64,000 nt of DNA from the NCBI GenBank assembly GCA_039654915.1, contig CM077599.1, forward strand, positions 69,160,001-69,224,000. The letters are read 5' to 3'. The notes beneath the pieces are model-generated. The model had not been told where the DNA came from, ran no database searches, and worked only from the letters and a program-made list of their open reading frames with translations. Positions 1 to 11,081 of the stretch are shown here, in pieces. The DNA comes from Aquilaria yunnanensis. Its lineage: Eukaryota; Streptophyta; Magnoliopsida; Malvales; Thymelaeaceae. The first letter of the stretch is position 1; every line of letters begins with the position of its first letter. Position numbers and translations under genes: made by a program.

Positions 1-887
1 CTTGGGGCACATAATAAGTGCTCAAGGTTTGTCAGTCAAGCCTGAGAAGGTTCTGGTGGTGTTGGACTGGAAAAAGGCTGACTATTATGATAGTAGCACA
101 GTTGACAATCTTGACCAAGAAAGCTAAGAGGTTTAAGTGGGCATTGAAGTGTGAGGAGGCTTATTTAATGTTGAAGAAGAGGCCAATGAGTGTACTAATA
201 CTCATTTTACCAGACCCGAACAAGGCCTTCATGGTGTACACTGATGCTTCGGGTTCTGGTTTAGGATGTATGTTAATGTAAAAGAATCAAGTGACCATAT
301 ATGGCTCAAGGCAGTTATGGCCTACTAAGTTGAACTACCTAGTTCACGACCCTGAGCTAGCGGTAGTAGTCTTCGTACTTAAGCTTTGAAGGCACTACTT
401 GATGGGGAGATCTTTTTCATATTTTCACCAGTCAAAACAACTTGAAATACTTGTTCACTCAAAAGAAGTTGAATATGAGAAAATCGAGATGGGTTGATTG
501 CATAAAGAATTACGATTGCTTGATTGAATATTGTGCTGGGAAAAAAAATGTAGTAGTGGATGCATTAAGTTAAAAGCACATAGTAGTGGTTCTTTCTAAA
601 GACTAGGCTATGAGTTCCTTGGGTAAAACACTAGGGGATTGTTTATAGGTTTTGCATGAGTTCTGGCAAGATCAAGAGAAATCCCTAGTTTGTGCCATGT
701 AGATTCAGTGAGCTTAGCTAACTAGAGTTATATAGGCTTAGAGTAAGGATCCACTGTTGAAGAAGATTTTAAGTGAAGAGACTCTTTGTACCTTGAAGAA
801 AAATTTGTGGTATAAGGAAGAAATACTACACCATGGAGATCGACTCTATATGCTAAATGTAGAATAACTTAGGTAACGAGCCTTCTA
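1..887 (+). pseudogene. gypsy-1 chromovirus pol fragment: end of RT and RNase H (decayed)
   Basis: This is the 3' part of a Ty3/gypsy pol gene that enters the window from the left. A readable stretch at 18-281 ends in the RNase H start motif YTDASGSGLGC, preceded by the usual LPDPNKAF lead-in. RNase H-like sequence continues to about 600 (DALS-type motif) but with many stops and frame changes. Compared with the related copy gypsy-2 (18643-18960), this copy lacks roughly 80 bases near position 75-90, in the RT-RNase H connection, where the GYYRR-type motif should be. The pol reading is interrupted at 887 by a solo LTR and resumes at 3495 with integrase. It is non-functional. The assignment to the Tekay-like chromovirus group rests on the chromodomain further downstream. 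Confidence 0.85.
883..887. repeat. Target-site duplication TTCTA, left copy
   Basis: The 5 bp TTCTA precedes the TG start of the solo LTR at 888. The same 5 bp follow its CA end at 3490-3494, as expected for integrase-mediated insertion. Confidence 0.9.
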
Positions 888-3489
888 TGTCATGCCCAGT
901 GTAGCCTTGGCCCATTCGGGCCCAATTACTTAACCGTGCAGCGGAATTCCATATAAGGGGCATTTAAACAAAACCAAACATATGGGCATGTTCCCAGGAC
1001 ATTACTAGTACTAGCTCGTAACTTACTTATTAAGGCTCATTTTTCATACTCTCGGAAATAAGCTAGTACTTATGTGGAACTTATGTGTTCATTTCAAGCT
1101 TGTTATCAAACATAGCCAAGAACATGCATGGCAACCAAAACACCATATTCCAGTTTTGGAAAACTTGTTTATAATGTATATGTCTTGCATAGTCATATGT
1201 GTCTTGGTAACCCACCATTGCACATAAACACATACATGTCTTTAATTCCATTGGTTACCATTTTAGCTCTTTATAGGCATGCATTTCTTTTCTAGTTCAT
1301 TTTTACTTAATGTTCTTCTTTAAATATACATATAAGGCCTGGACATACATGATTCCATATTTCAAACATGGGCTTAGAACACATGTTCATGCATTTCTAT
1401 CAACTTTTTACTTAAGCCCAAAGATGATTATCAACCAGAATGCCAAGAGTTCACATGTATGCCATAGACATACAACATGGCCGAATATACTTAGATTTAA
1501 TTTTAGCATGCCATTTTACTTAAGTATCTGAAAGGGTCCATAAATACTTAGAATCACAAATTTGGTTTTTAAGACAAACGAAAATACATAGCACATATTT
1601 ATACATGGAAAATCATACATAGAAGACATTTCCACCTTAGAGACTTTGTTCCCACAATCTAGACTCCAAGTCCTGCACATAAAGTCCAAACTTATTAGCT
1701 TGATACACAAGCAACCCACAACACTTAGAATACTTAGAATATTAAGCAAACATATCTGCACACACACATACTTAGAATATTAAGCAAACATATCTGCACA
1801 CACACAAACCTTTTTACCAACAGAAAAAGTATAAAAGATTATTGATTTTAGTTCTGTTCTAGTGCTCTTTTTCCTACATTAAGTAGAGAAGGGCATGAGT
1901 AAAACTCAGTAAGGATTTTGTACAGCTCATAGAGCCTAACATAGAACAAGTATATCTTGGCAAAATATAATCCAAGCTCCTGTGAAGAAAACACTAAGAC
2001 AAAGAAAATATAGGATATATGCATATAATATTAATTGGGGTCAGCAAGCACAACCAAATATAGAAGCACACAAACACACACACCACTTAACACCATATTC
2101 CCATGAAAGGGAGAGCAAGCATGAGCATAGTTTCTTTAATTTTGGTTAACCATTTATTAGTACGTATTAATCTGAGATCTCTTTATGCTTGGGAATTGAG
2201 TTGGCCAACCCAATTCCTAGCCGTAATGCTTGCACGGAGCTAGCTACCACAGAGTTCCCTAAGTAACAAAACATAATCCTCTGTAGCACCTTAGGATCAC
2301 ATGGCATCCAATATCCATCACCCAAGGGCTAGAATACTCAAAAGAGTATTAGAATCCTTACCAAACCATTTACAACCCTCGTTGCCCGAAAGCTTTTAGT
2401 AGCTTGTTTTTCTTACTTTTTCTTGCTTGTTGTAGCTAGAACTTGGTTTCTAGCTCAAGAACCTACAATGGCCAAAACATTAGCAAGTATATTCTTGCAT
2501 TACTATAGCTCAAGAGCTTACATATACTAAGAAAACTTGGTGGAACACACAATACCTCAACCAAAGAAAGTATGGCCGAATCCTTCAACTTGATTTCCTT
2601 CAAGCTCCCGCTCATTTTTTCTTGAATCTACCACTTGACTCCTTTTCTTTGAAGGCTTTAGAATCTTATGTGTATTAAGAATACAAGCTTCAAACACAAG
2701 AATTCCAAGAACAAGACTTGCTCGAAACTTCTCTTGGTTGATAATTTCCAAAAATGTCTCCTTCTTTCAATCTATTTCTTGGTTCTTGCTCAAGGTGTTC
2801 TTAAGAGTTTGTAGACACCAAGAACACTTGGTAAAATTTCAAGGATGCTCAAGAATGTGTCTTGGTTGAATTTAGAAGGAATAAGAAGTTTGGAAGAGTG
2901 TTTGAGAGCAAATATAGAGAGAGATTGAAGAGAGATAGTGAAATGTGTTAAATGAAGTTTGGAGGAGTGAATGAGAGTGTATTTTGGGTAGTATTGAAAA
3001 ATTTTAAAGGCGGAGAATGAGGGAGATCATGTGATTCACATGGGGTGAGTGGGAGACAAATTAGGAGACTTTGCTGAAAGTTGGGTGAATTTGTCAAAAG
3101 TAGGGGACAAGTAGGTGGAGGAAGGAATCCTAAGTGATGAGTTAGATGAGAGGTGGATTAAAATAATAGGAAATGGAGGGAGGTGGAAACCATGGCATCC
3201 AATGCCTTTAAAGTTGGCTAATCCCTCCCTTAGTCCCTCAATTCCTTGCATTTGGGCAATTGAGCCCGATCACCAAAAGTTCCATTTGTCCAATTAAGTC
3301 CTTCACCTTAAATTTCCATCATTTTGCTTGGCCTAAGCCAAGTTTAAATTCTGAGAGCATCCAACACTCATCATACTCCTCGATCCCACTTAATTTATTG
3401 TCTCCCAAACTCAATGAACTTAATTCCAAATTTAGGAAAAATTTGTCATATCCCAAGGCTTAATTACTTAGGATTTTATGGGCATTACA
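888..3489 (-). mobile_element. Solo LTR, Tekay/Del-type chromovirus family (older relative of the intact element)
   Basis: This 2602 bp sequence begins TGTCATGCCC and ends GGGCATTACA. It is flanked by perfect TTCTA duplications and has no internal region, so it is a solo LTR left by recombination between two LTRs. Blocks throughout align with the 2918 bp LTRs at 37557-40474 and 45425-48342: the GCAGCGGAA start region, the AGCTCACTTAGC-like block, the GTGGATTAAAATAATAGG block, and the terminal GCATTACA. It is clearly diverged from them and has one copy of a 157 bp module that is duplicated in the young element. Orientation is taken from the intact element, whose coding strand is minus. Short reading frames inside it (for example 1516-1767 and 3036-3251) are LTR sequence, not genes. 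Confidence 0.9.
1731..1806. repeat. 38 bp perfect tandem duplication inside the solo LTR
   Basis: Positions 1731-1768 and 1769-1806 are two adjacent identical copies containing TTAGAATATTAAGC and a CACACACA tract. The intact family members have only one loosely matching copy here, so this is a local duplication, probably slippage. Confidence 0.85.
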
Positions 3490-3494
3490 TTCTA
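3490..3494. repeat. Target-site duplication TTCTA, right copy
   Basis: Matches 883-887 exactly and sets the right end of the solo LTR at 3489. Confidence 0.9.
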
Positions 3495-4751
3495 GGAGGC
3501 ATATAATAGTAGGTAAGTGTGAGTCCCAGTGTGCCATGACTTGAAGATGTATTTTTAGTAGCTAAGGCTTAAGAAGGATATGGCTAAGCATGTAGCCAAA
3601 TGTTTCATGTGCCAAATGGTTAACACAGAGCATCAAAAGCTAATGGGAATACTTCAAAATATACCACTCCTAGAGAAAAAGTGAGGATCCATTACAATTT
3701 ATTTATAGTTAAATTACCAAACACCTAAAGCCAATATGATTTAGTGTGGTTAGTGATCTATAGGTTAACCAAGTCGGCATCCTTCATACGTAAAAAGATC
3801 ACCTACACCATGGAAAGTTGGCTCAATTGTACATCAAAGAATCGGTGACATTGCATGGCATACTAGATCAAATTATATTTGATAGGGATCCTTAGTTTGT
3901 ATCAAGGTTTTGGAACAATTTCCAGAAGCCTTTAAGGAGTAAGTTAGTCTTAGTACTTTATTCCATCCTTAGATTGATGACCAGTCTGAGAAAGTTATAC
4001 AAAACTTGGATTATGTATATGTGCCATGGACTGTCAATGTGATTGGGACTAACATTTGGTACATATAGAGTTTTCTTATAATAACAGCCACCAACCTATT
4101 ATAGGAATGGCACCATAGGAAGCATTGTCTTGTAGGCCGTGAATGATACCTTATTGTTGGCCAGATGCTTCAAATAGAGTCATTTGTCCCAAGATTATAG
4201 CTGACACCATTGCTAAGATTAAGTTGATCTAGGAATAGATTAAAGCAACAAACAATTGTCAGACTAAGTAAACCAACGTCAGAAGGTGGGAGTTGGAATT
4301 TAATGTGGGTGACAAAGCGCCCATTAAGGTTTCCCCTATAAAATGAGTGACCTGGTTTAGACAGAGGGGTAAGTTTTCCTTGAGGTACATTGGTCCCTAT
4401 GAAATCTTAAAAAAGGTGGGAAAATGGCTTACTGATTGGTGTTATAGCCCAACTTGTTCCAAGTGCACAATGTATTCCTCGTTAGTTTTCTAAGAAAGTG
4501 CAGGGTTAATTCGGAACAAGTAATCACTTCATCAGTGATTCTTATCCAAAAGGACTTGACCTACAAAGAAATGCACATTAAGATCCACAATAGATAAATT
4601 AGGAAACTTTGAACCATGTGGATCCAATGATTAAGATCCTTTGGTCAAACCATAGCAAGGAGGAAGCCATTTGGGAGATGGAGTAGGATATACTTAAGTG
4701 GTATCCTAATGTGTTCCCTTAGTTGTAGCGATATTTGGAGGGCTAAATTTT
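3495..4751 (+). pseudogene. gypsy-1 integrase and chromodomain (decayed)
   Basis: The pol of gypsy-1 resumes here. Read across frames it shows the integrase zinc-binding region (HVAKCFMCQMV-like, then an EHQK-PMG element), the start of the DDE core (KWGSITI-like), the second Asp region (IFDRDP-like), a GMAP-EALS-R motif, and a GPYE motif. Near 4620-4730 it has a chromodomain-like tail, DPMIKILWSNHSKEEAIWEM. These domains in this order are typical of a chromovirus, in which the chromodomain biases integration toward marked chromatin. Many stops and frame changes make it inactive. It ends just before a purine tract at 4752 that marks the 3' LTR. Confidence 0.85.
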
Positions 4752-4766
4752 AGAAGGAAGAGAGAG
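4752..4766 (+). other. Polypurine tract of gypsy-1
   Basis: AGAAGGAAGAGAGAG lies directly before TGTTACAAC. An uninterrupted purine run next to a TG start is the plus-strand primer site of an LTR retrotransposon. Confidence 0.75.
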
Positions 4767-7118
4767 TGTTACAACACTCCTAGTGGGAAGCTTTAATAAG
4801 GAAGGTTAATCAATAAATTTCTGGTTACTTTATTTTATGTTTAATTAGAAAGGACAAGTAAATTAGTCAAGGGTATCTAGGTTCTAAAAGCTTTATGACA
4901 TCAAATGAGGTTAAGGGGAAAAATGGTAATTTTACATCCTAAAGTTTTGGGCAAAGTTTTGAGTGTTAAAAATGTATTTTAAAGCTTTAACCCATTTTTA
5001 GAATAAAAAAATTTACTAAGGGTTGGTGTTCGGCAAGTGAGGTTACTATTTTTGGAAGAGGTTCTATTGTCAAAATTTTAAAACTTTGAGGGGGAAAAAG
5101 GGGTTTGGCTTTAAAACTTGTTGGATAAGTGGTGCCTAGCACTAGTCTTCTCACTTCTCTTCTTTAAACCGGTAAGCCCTTTTGCCTTATTTATTTTCAC
5201 ACTAAAATCTTCCCAAATCCTTGCTTTCTTGATGAAAATTAAAGGCTCCAAGCATGCTTAAACATTGGGTAGCTTGTTTTAAGTGTGTTTTGAGCTTTGA
5301 AGCTCTTTGCCATATTTTCTTGCTTGGGTCTTATTTTGTGTGTAAGGTAACTTGCATTTTTTGGTGTTTTCTTGTTCCTTTGGCCTTTTGAGCATGGGTT
5401 TTAGTTGGTATGTGTTGATTTCGTGCCATGTGCCTTAAATTATCTTGGAACCTAAAAAAAATCTAGTGAAGCCTTGTTTTTGGTGGAGAATATCTTGATC
5501 CTTGCCTATTGCCTGTAATTGAGGTAAGGGATTAGTTAATTTGTTTTGAAATTGATGTTTATGATTTGTATGTTGATGGAGCTTGTTTGTTGAGTTGGTG
5601 AATGAACTACCTTAAGGAAAGCACCCCATATGTATAAGCATTATAAAGAAGCAAGAATTTTGGTTGTTGGGGGTGATGCGATCGCAACCCTAGCTTAGTG
5701 CAATTGCATCAGGCTGGTTGAATATGAAAAATGGCCAGAAAGATTAGAAGTGATTGCATCTTGTAAGTGATATGACCACATCGAGGCCAGGCTGTTTGCT
5801 TTAACATCCTATAGTATTTTCATCGTAACCTTTTCCTTGTGTGTTTGATTGAGATGATTTATAAACCCACATAAAGCTAATAGAAAGAGTTACAATTTTC
5901 ATGCTTTTCACCAAGGCATGAATATGCCTAAAAGTAATTATATTTTTGTCTTGCAGTTAATGCTGTAAAGCTTGGTATATGCCTATGAGTGTCCTAAAGG
6001 TTTGGGGCATGAGGGTCTCTAGTTTGACTTGCTAGGTGTTTCCATGGGTAGATAGACATCAATTTAGTAAGGTGAATCAAGTAATTGTGGGTCGGTTAAC
6101 ACCCAGAGTGTTGGTTTAGTGCACTTGTAGCCTTAACAAGGTTACTTGAGGCACAAGTAAGGACCTAGTGCACTCTTGGTAGGACTATGAGGTGGAGGTT
6201 TAGTACCCTTGTGACTTAGGCAAGCTCATTAGCTTGAAGCACTATGTGGGAGCCTAATACACTACTGGCCTATCCAAGCTTAAGGGCTTGAGGCACTATA
6301 TGGAGGCTTAGTACAGCTAGTGAGTTCCTTGGAACTCAAGTGAGGCATATCCACCATGTTCACCTATGCAACAGTCAAAGGAAAGGCAATTGGTTCGCTA
6401 GGCTCACTAGTAACTAGTAAACTATGTTTGCTATTACACAAGGCCATGCCTTTTAGTTAAGGACTAGGTCTAGGACAAGTCTAAAAGGACTGAAATGTTA
6501 TGTGCATAATTTTAGTTTTATACTGTTTTGGGTTTATAGAATATTACATGTACATATATATGTGTTATTAGTATTTTTTATGCAGGTGAAAGATCTCTTA
6601 CCGAAAATCGTGGATAATCACTCCCTTTGTTTTGTGTTTTGTAGATACTAATGTTATTGACCCTAATAATTCCTGAGCATTGTTGAGGTAGTCTTTTGAT
6701 ACAGTTACATTGATAATTGAATCTTTGAGATTCTACTTATATTGGTTACTTGTTGGTTAAGCTACCTTACTAATTGCAATCTTGTTGGCCATTAAGACTA
6801 GCAAGGCACGTAGAGGACTTTTGATGCTTGCCACCAAAGTTATATTTAAGGTGGGTGTTAGATGGATGGATCTCAATAGGGTTTACCCTTGTGTATGTTA
6901 TGCACATTAATAACCTCCAATGTGTATGGATGGGATAATGGACTTTAGGGTTGCTTCTGGGTAATGGGCATAGTCTTCTTTTGTATGGATGCCCGCACAT
7001 GATTGGTTATGTGTAGATGTACTTATGAAAACTTGTGATGATTTGGTTTGCTTTAACACATTGATTATTTGGTTTATGAAAAATGCCTAGGCTATGTTTA
7101 TGTTTTATTGATTGTGAA
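4767..7118 (+). mobile_element. 3' LTR of gypsy-1 (right end not resolved)
   Basis: This non-coding sequence follows the gypsy-1 polypurine tract. It starts TGTTACAAC and runs at least to about 6700, with no credible reading frame. It contains internal near-repeats between about 6110 and 6340 built on 'gaggtttagtac / cttgaggcacta' phrases, and resembles long chromovirus LTRs in length and texture. I could not identify the terminal CA, so the last few hundred bases before the copia insertion at 7119 may be older flanking DNA. The only long frame inside it, 6770-7000 minus, has no recognisable features. Confidence 0.5.
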
Positions 7119-8533
7119 TGTTGGGTTTCGGGAGCCGAACAGCGCAGCGGAATTTAACCGAAACCCTCCAGGATCCAAGTGAAACGGGTAAACCGGGTGT
7201 TCAAAAATTTTCATACCTAATTTTTGGTTGAGATCTCTCACTCAACTGTAGAGTTGAATCACAAAACCTGAATAGTTGACGTGTTCAAGCTTTCTATGGT
7301 ATCCACACGAGCCTCTCGGGATCACTACGCTTCCACCACGTCCCGGCAGATGCGTTTCTCTTGCATTCGCAGTGCTAGCTTGAGTCCTCCAAGGAATTGC
7401 AAGAGAAGAGTGTGGTTGTCCTTTTGGGAGGCTAGGGCAAGGAGACCTGCGAATTTCTCACTAAAAGTTGTATTTATAGTGAGACTCAACTTCCAGGCCT
7501 AATGGGTTTCAAAGCCCTAATCCAATTAGGCTTTAATTTTGGGCTTAATAATGGCTCAACACTTGGGCCCATTATTAATACGAAATTAAAGTGAAACCAT
7601 AACCCAAATAATTAGCCCATGCACTCTAATGATCTAAATAGCTATATGTGTGTGACCCAATAGGCTCTTGCCACGTTGGCAATGATCATAAATCACATTT
7701 ATGATCATAAGCAATGAGCAGTGTCTAGCAACACATCATTGCTACCCAAGTGACAAGATTGTCGGTGATTCGACTAAACCTTTATGATCATCACCGATAT
7801 ATGCCATTGTCCCTTTATCCAAGATATCAAGACTAAGCACGAGACATGGAATGTGTCACTCTCGTATAGCCCAATCTTTGGTTTCTTGATTACCGAGTAG
7901 ACTAACTTAAGCTGATGACATTGATATCGTATATCAACTCATCCGAGCATGGCCATGCATTTTCTAAGTCTCACTTTATCAAGGGGCCCGAAGATATCAT
8001 TCCCGTTACATAGGAGGGACAAATTCCATCTTGATCATACAAATCCCTCCGCATGATATGTGACATACCCAATGACCTCCTTCAAGTTAACTTAGTTACG
8101 AGCAACAAAGGAAAGTATTAAAGCATGTGACTCACATGTTGGGAACCTTGATGATCTTAGGTCGAAGGACTACATATACCATGATCACTATGAGAATCAC
8201 TTATGACACTCATATAACGATCCATGAAGTGTTCTCATGGTGGGTTGGTCCAGTACACAAGTTCTCCAACTTGTACCCATATGTAGACTACATATCTCAT
8301 ATTAGTCTCCACATATGCTAGTCATTATGTATTATTGCAACCCGCTCCACAATAATACTATACTAGGGATGTTTAAGAATATCATTATTCTAGGGTTACA
8401 ATTATGTTTATTACGTTATGCAGAAACAAAACAACAAACATAATTTCTGGATTAATGCCTCAATAAAATATCATGACTCAATGTGCAAAAATACAATCAT
8501 CTCATGATTCACTATTTGGGCACAACACTAACA
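7119..8533 (-). repeat. copia 3' LTR (left copy)
   Basis: On plus it runs from TGTTGGGTTTCGG to CACAACACTAACA, a TG...CA pair. On the coding strand a TATAAATA box lies at 7478-7471 inside a short palindrome (CTCACTAAAA...TATAGTGAG), the likely promoter core. Four LTRs of this family occur in the window: here, 13997-15411, 54655-55995 and 61384-62825. Confidence 0.93.
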
Positions 8534-8550
8534 ATCTCCCACTTGCACTA
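8534..8550 (-). other. copia polypurine tract
   Basis: On minus, immediately before the left LTR, the sequence reads GTGCAAGTGGGAGAT, the standard copia polypurine tract with its AAGTGGGAGAT core. Confidence 0.85.
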
Positions 8551-8559
8551 AAAGCCAAT

Positions 8560-10070
8560 CATCCATGTATCTAATACCGATGGACCTAGAATGGCTATCA
8601 TTCTTCTGCTGCATAAGGGGCTTTGTCAGTGGATCAGCAATATTGCTGTCTGTCGAAGTCCTGCATATCCTTACATAACCCCTCTCGATGATCTCCCTGA
8701 TGAGATGATAGCGTTGGAGTATGTGTTTGGATCATTGGTGAGATCGAGGTTCCTTAGCTTGTGCGATTGCTTCATTATTGTCACAATAGAGCTCTATCGG
8801 GTTGGCAATGCTTGGAAACACTCCAAGTTCAATGATGAACTTCTTGATCCAAACTGCCTCCTTCGTGGCATCAAAGGCGGCAATGTACTCAGATTCTGTT
8901 GTAGAGTCAGCTATTGTCTCTTGCTTTGAACTCTTCCAGCTCACAGCACCACCACTAATACAAAACACATAACCAGATTGCGATCTAAAATCATCCTTAT
9001 CGGATTGGAAGCTTGCATTGGTGTAACCCCTTACAACGAGCTCATCTTCACCTCCAAAGACCAAGAATGCATCCTTAGTCCTTCGTAAGTACTTAAGGAT
9101 GTTCTTAATAGCTGTCCATTGACTCTCACCGGGGTTCGATTGGTACCTACTTGTCATGCTCAAAGCATATGAGACATCGGGATGAGTACATATCATGGCA
9201 TACATGATAGATCCAATTGCTGAGGCATATGGAATCTTACTCATGCGCTCTCTCTCCTCGGTTGTACTCGGACATTGAGATCTAGAAAGAGTGATACCAT
9301 GTGACATGGGCAAGAATCCTTTCTTAGAATCTTGCATGTTAAACCTCTTTAGCACCTTGTCAATATATGTACTTTGAGTTAGGCCAAGAAGCTTTCTAGA
9401 TCTATCTCTATAGATCCTGATGCCTAACACATAGGCTGCTTCACCCAAGTCCTTCATAGAGAAACATTTCCCTAGCCAAGTCTTCACAGACTGTAGCTCA
9501 GGAATGTCATTTCCAATGAGTAGTATGTCATCTACAAACAACACCAAGAAGACAATAGCGCTCCCACTAACCTTCTTGTAGACATAAGGTTCATCTTCAT
9601 TTTTTGATAAAACCAAACTCTTTGATTACATCATCAAAATGAAGATTCCAACTTTGAGAAGGTTGCTTCAGTCCATAAATGGACCTTTGCAACTTGCACA
9701 CTTTATTGGCATTCTCAGGAGTGACAAAACCCTCAGGTTGTGTCATGTACACATCCTCAAGTAGCTTTTCATTTAGGAATGCTGTTTTGACATCCATTTG
9801 CCATATCTCATAATCATAGTGTGCAGCAATAGCAAAAAAAATTTGGATGGATTTAAGCATAGCAACTGGTGAAAAAGTTTCATCATAGTCAATACCATGA
9901 ATTTGATTGAAACCTTTTGCAACCAATCGTCCCTTAAAGGTAATCACATTACCATCCATGTCAATTTTCTTCTTGAAAACACATTTGCACCCTATGGGTT
10001 TTACCCCTTCAGGTGGGTCAACCAAAGTCCATACTTGGTTTTCATACATGGATTCCATTTCGGATTTCAT
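8560..10070 (-). pseudogene. copia reverse transcriptase and RNase H (frameshift and stop)
   Basis: The RT (RVT_2 type) starts near the M-ESMYENQVWTLVDPP region, with KARLVAKGF-like, DYDETFSPVA, MDVKTAFLN and SIYGLKQ motifs and the catalytic pair in LFVDDILLIG. RNase H follows, with DASFQSD, TESEYIAA and ELYCDN motifs. A single extra A in an A-run at about 9600-9606 shifts the frame between GFIK and NEDEPYVYKK. A TGA at 8729-8731 replaces the conserved Arg of SHQ-R-SKHI. The coding sense then continues through RICRTSTDSNIADPLTKPL to about 8590. Apart from these lesions the domains are well preserved. The element would have made DNA from its RNA in cytoplasmic particles; this copy cannot. Confidence 0.93.
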
Positions 10071-11081
10071 GGCCCTGACATAGCTTGTTGGTAGGTTATG
10101 GGCACATCCTGATCCATGAGCATCACATCACCGGTGTGAGTCACGAGAAATCCATATCTCTCAGGCTCACGCTGAATCCTACCAGACCTACGTGGGCTCT
10201 GTGCTATAGGAACAGACTCTTGAACAACATCTTGCGGTGTCTATTCAGGTTCCATTTCAGGTTCGATGTCTTCTTGTTGTTCTTGAATTTCTTCAAGTTC
10301 TACTTTCCTCCCACTAGTTCCTTTATAGATAAACTCTTTCTCCAAAAAGACACCAGTTCGAGCAACAAACACTTTTTGCTCAGAAGGATTGTAGAAATAG
10401 TAACTCTTTGTTTCTTTGGGATACCCAACAAAAAGATATTTTTGAGATTTGGGCTAGTTTGTCAGAGGATTGACATTTCACGTAAGCGTCATAGCCCCAA
10501 ATCTTCAAAAAAGACAAATTGGGACGCCTTCCACTCCATATCTCATATGGTGTCTTTTGAACCGATTTAGATGGAACTCGATTTAGTGTAAAAGCGACTG
10601 TCTCTAGAGCATGTCCCCAAAAGGAGTTTGGATGGTCAGCTTGACTCATCATAGAGCGAACCATGTCTAACAGAGTTCAATTTCTCCTTTCAGATACACC
10701 ATTCCATTGAGGTGTACCTGGTGGAGTGAGTTATGATACTATACCACACTCCTTCAGATAGTCAAGGAATTCTCGATCCAAGTACTCTCCACCTCAATCT
10801 GATCGAAACACTTTAATACTCTTCCCGAGTTGATTCTCTACTTCATTCTTGAATTCTTTGAACTTTTCAAAGGATTCTGACTTGTGTCTCTTGAAATACA
10901 CATAGCCATATTTGCTGAAGTCATCAGTGAAAGTAATAAAGTATTGGAAACCTCCTCTAGCTTGTGCAGACATAGGGCCACATACATCACTATGTATGAG
11001 TCCTAGTAAGTCATTAGCCCTTTCACTTTGCCCTGTGAATGGGGCTTTGGTCATCTTGCCCAACAAACATGACTCACATGT
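10071..11081 (-). pseudogene. copia integrase (several in-frame stops)
   Basis: On minus this follows the GAG_pre-integrase region. The core shows ANDLLGLIHSDVCGPM (first Asp), FRSD (second Asp) and GTPQWNGVSERRN (Glu), then ETAFTLNRVPSKS-like sequence and the conserved tail. Disabling changes are visible: TAG at 11079-11081 after FESY, TGA at 10791-10793 after FRSD, TAA in the SQLTPPGTP motif and TGA after SERRN. At three of these sites a single C-to-T change from the family codon (CGA or CAA) explains the stop. Catalytic residues are otherwise in place, so decay is by point mutation, not large deletion. The spacer to RT (10071-10379) is acidic and poorly conserved, as is usual. Confidence 0.9.

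Noticed and set aside
7281..7502. Plus frame with a near copy at 14160-14399, and 8127-8321 with a near copy at 15006-15200
   Set aside because: All lie inside the paired LTRs of the copia element and are antisense to its coding strand.
8591..8929. 112-codon plus frame
   Set aside because: It is the exact antisense of the copia RNase H C-terminus, whose motifs on minus are unambiguous.
10085..10570. 161-codon plus frame
   Set aside because: Antisense to the copia integrase-RT linker; no domain, and the minus strand carries the known motifs.
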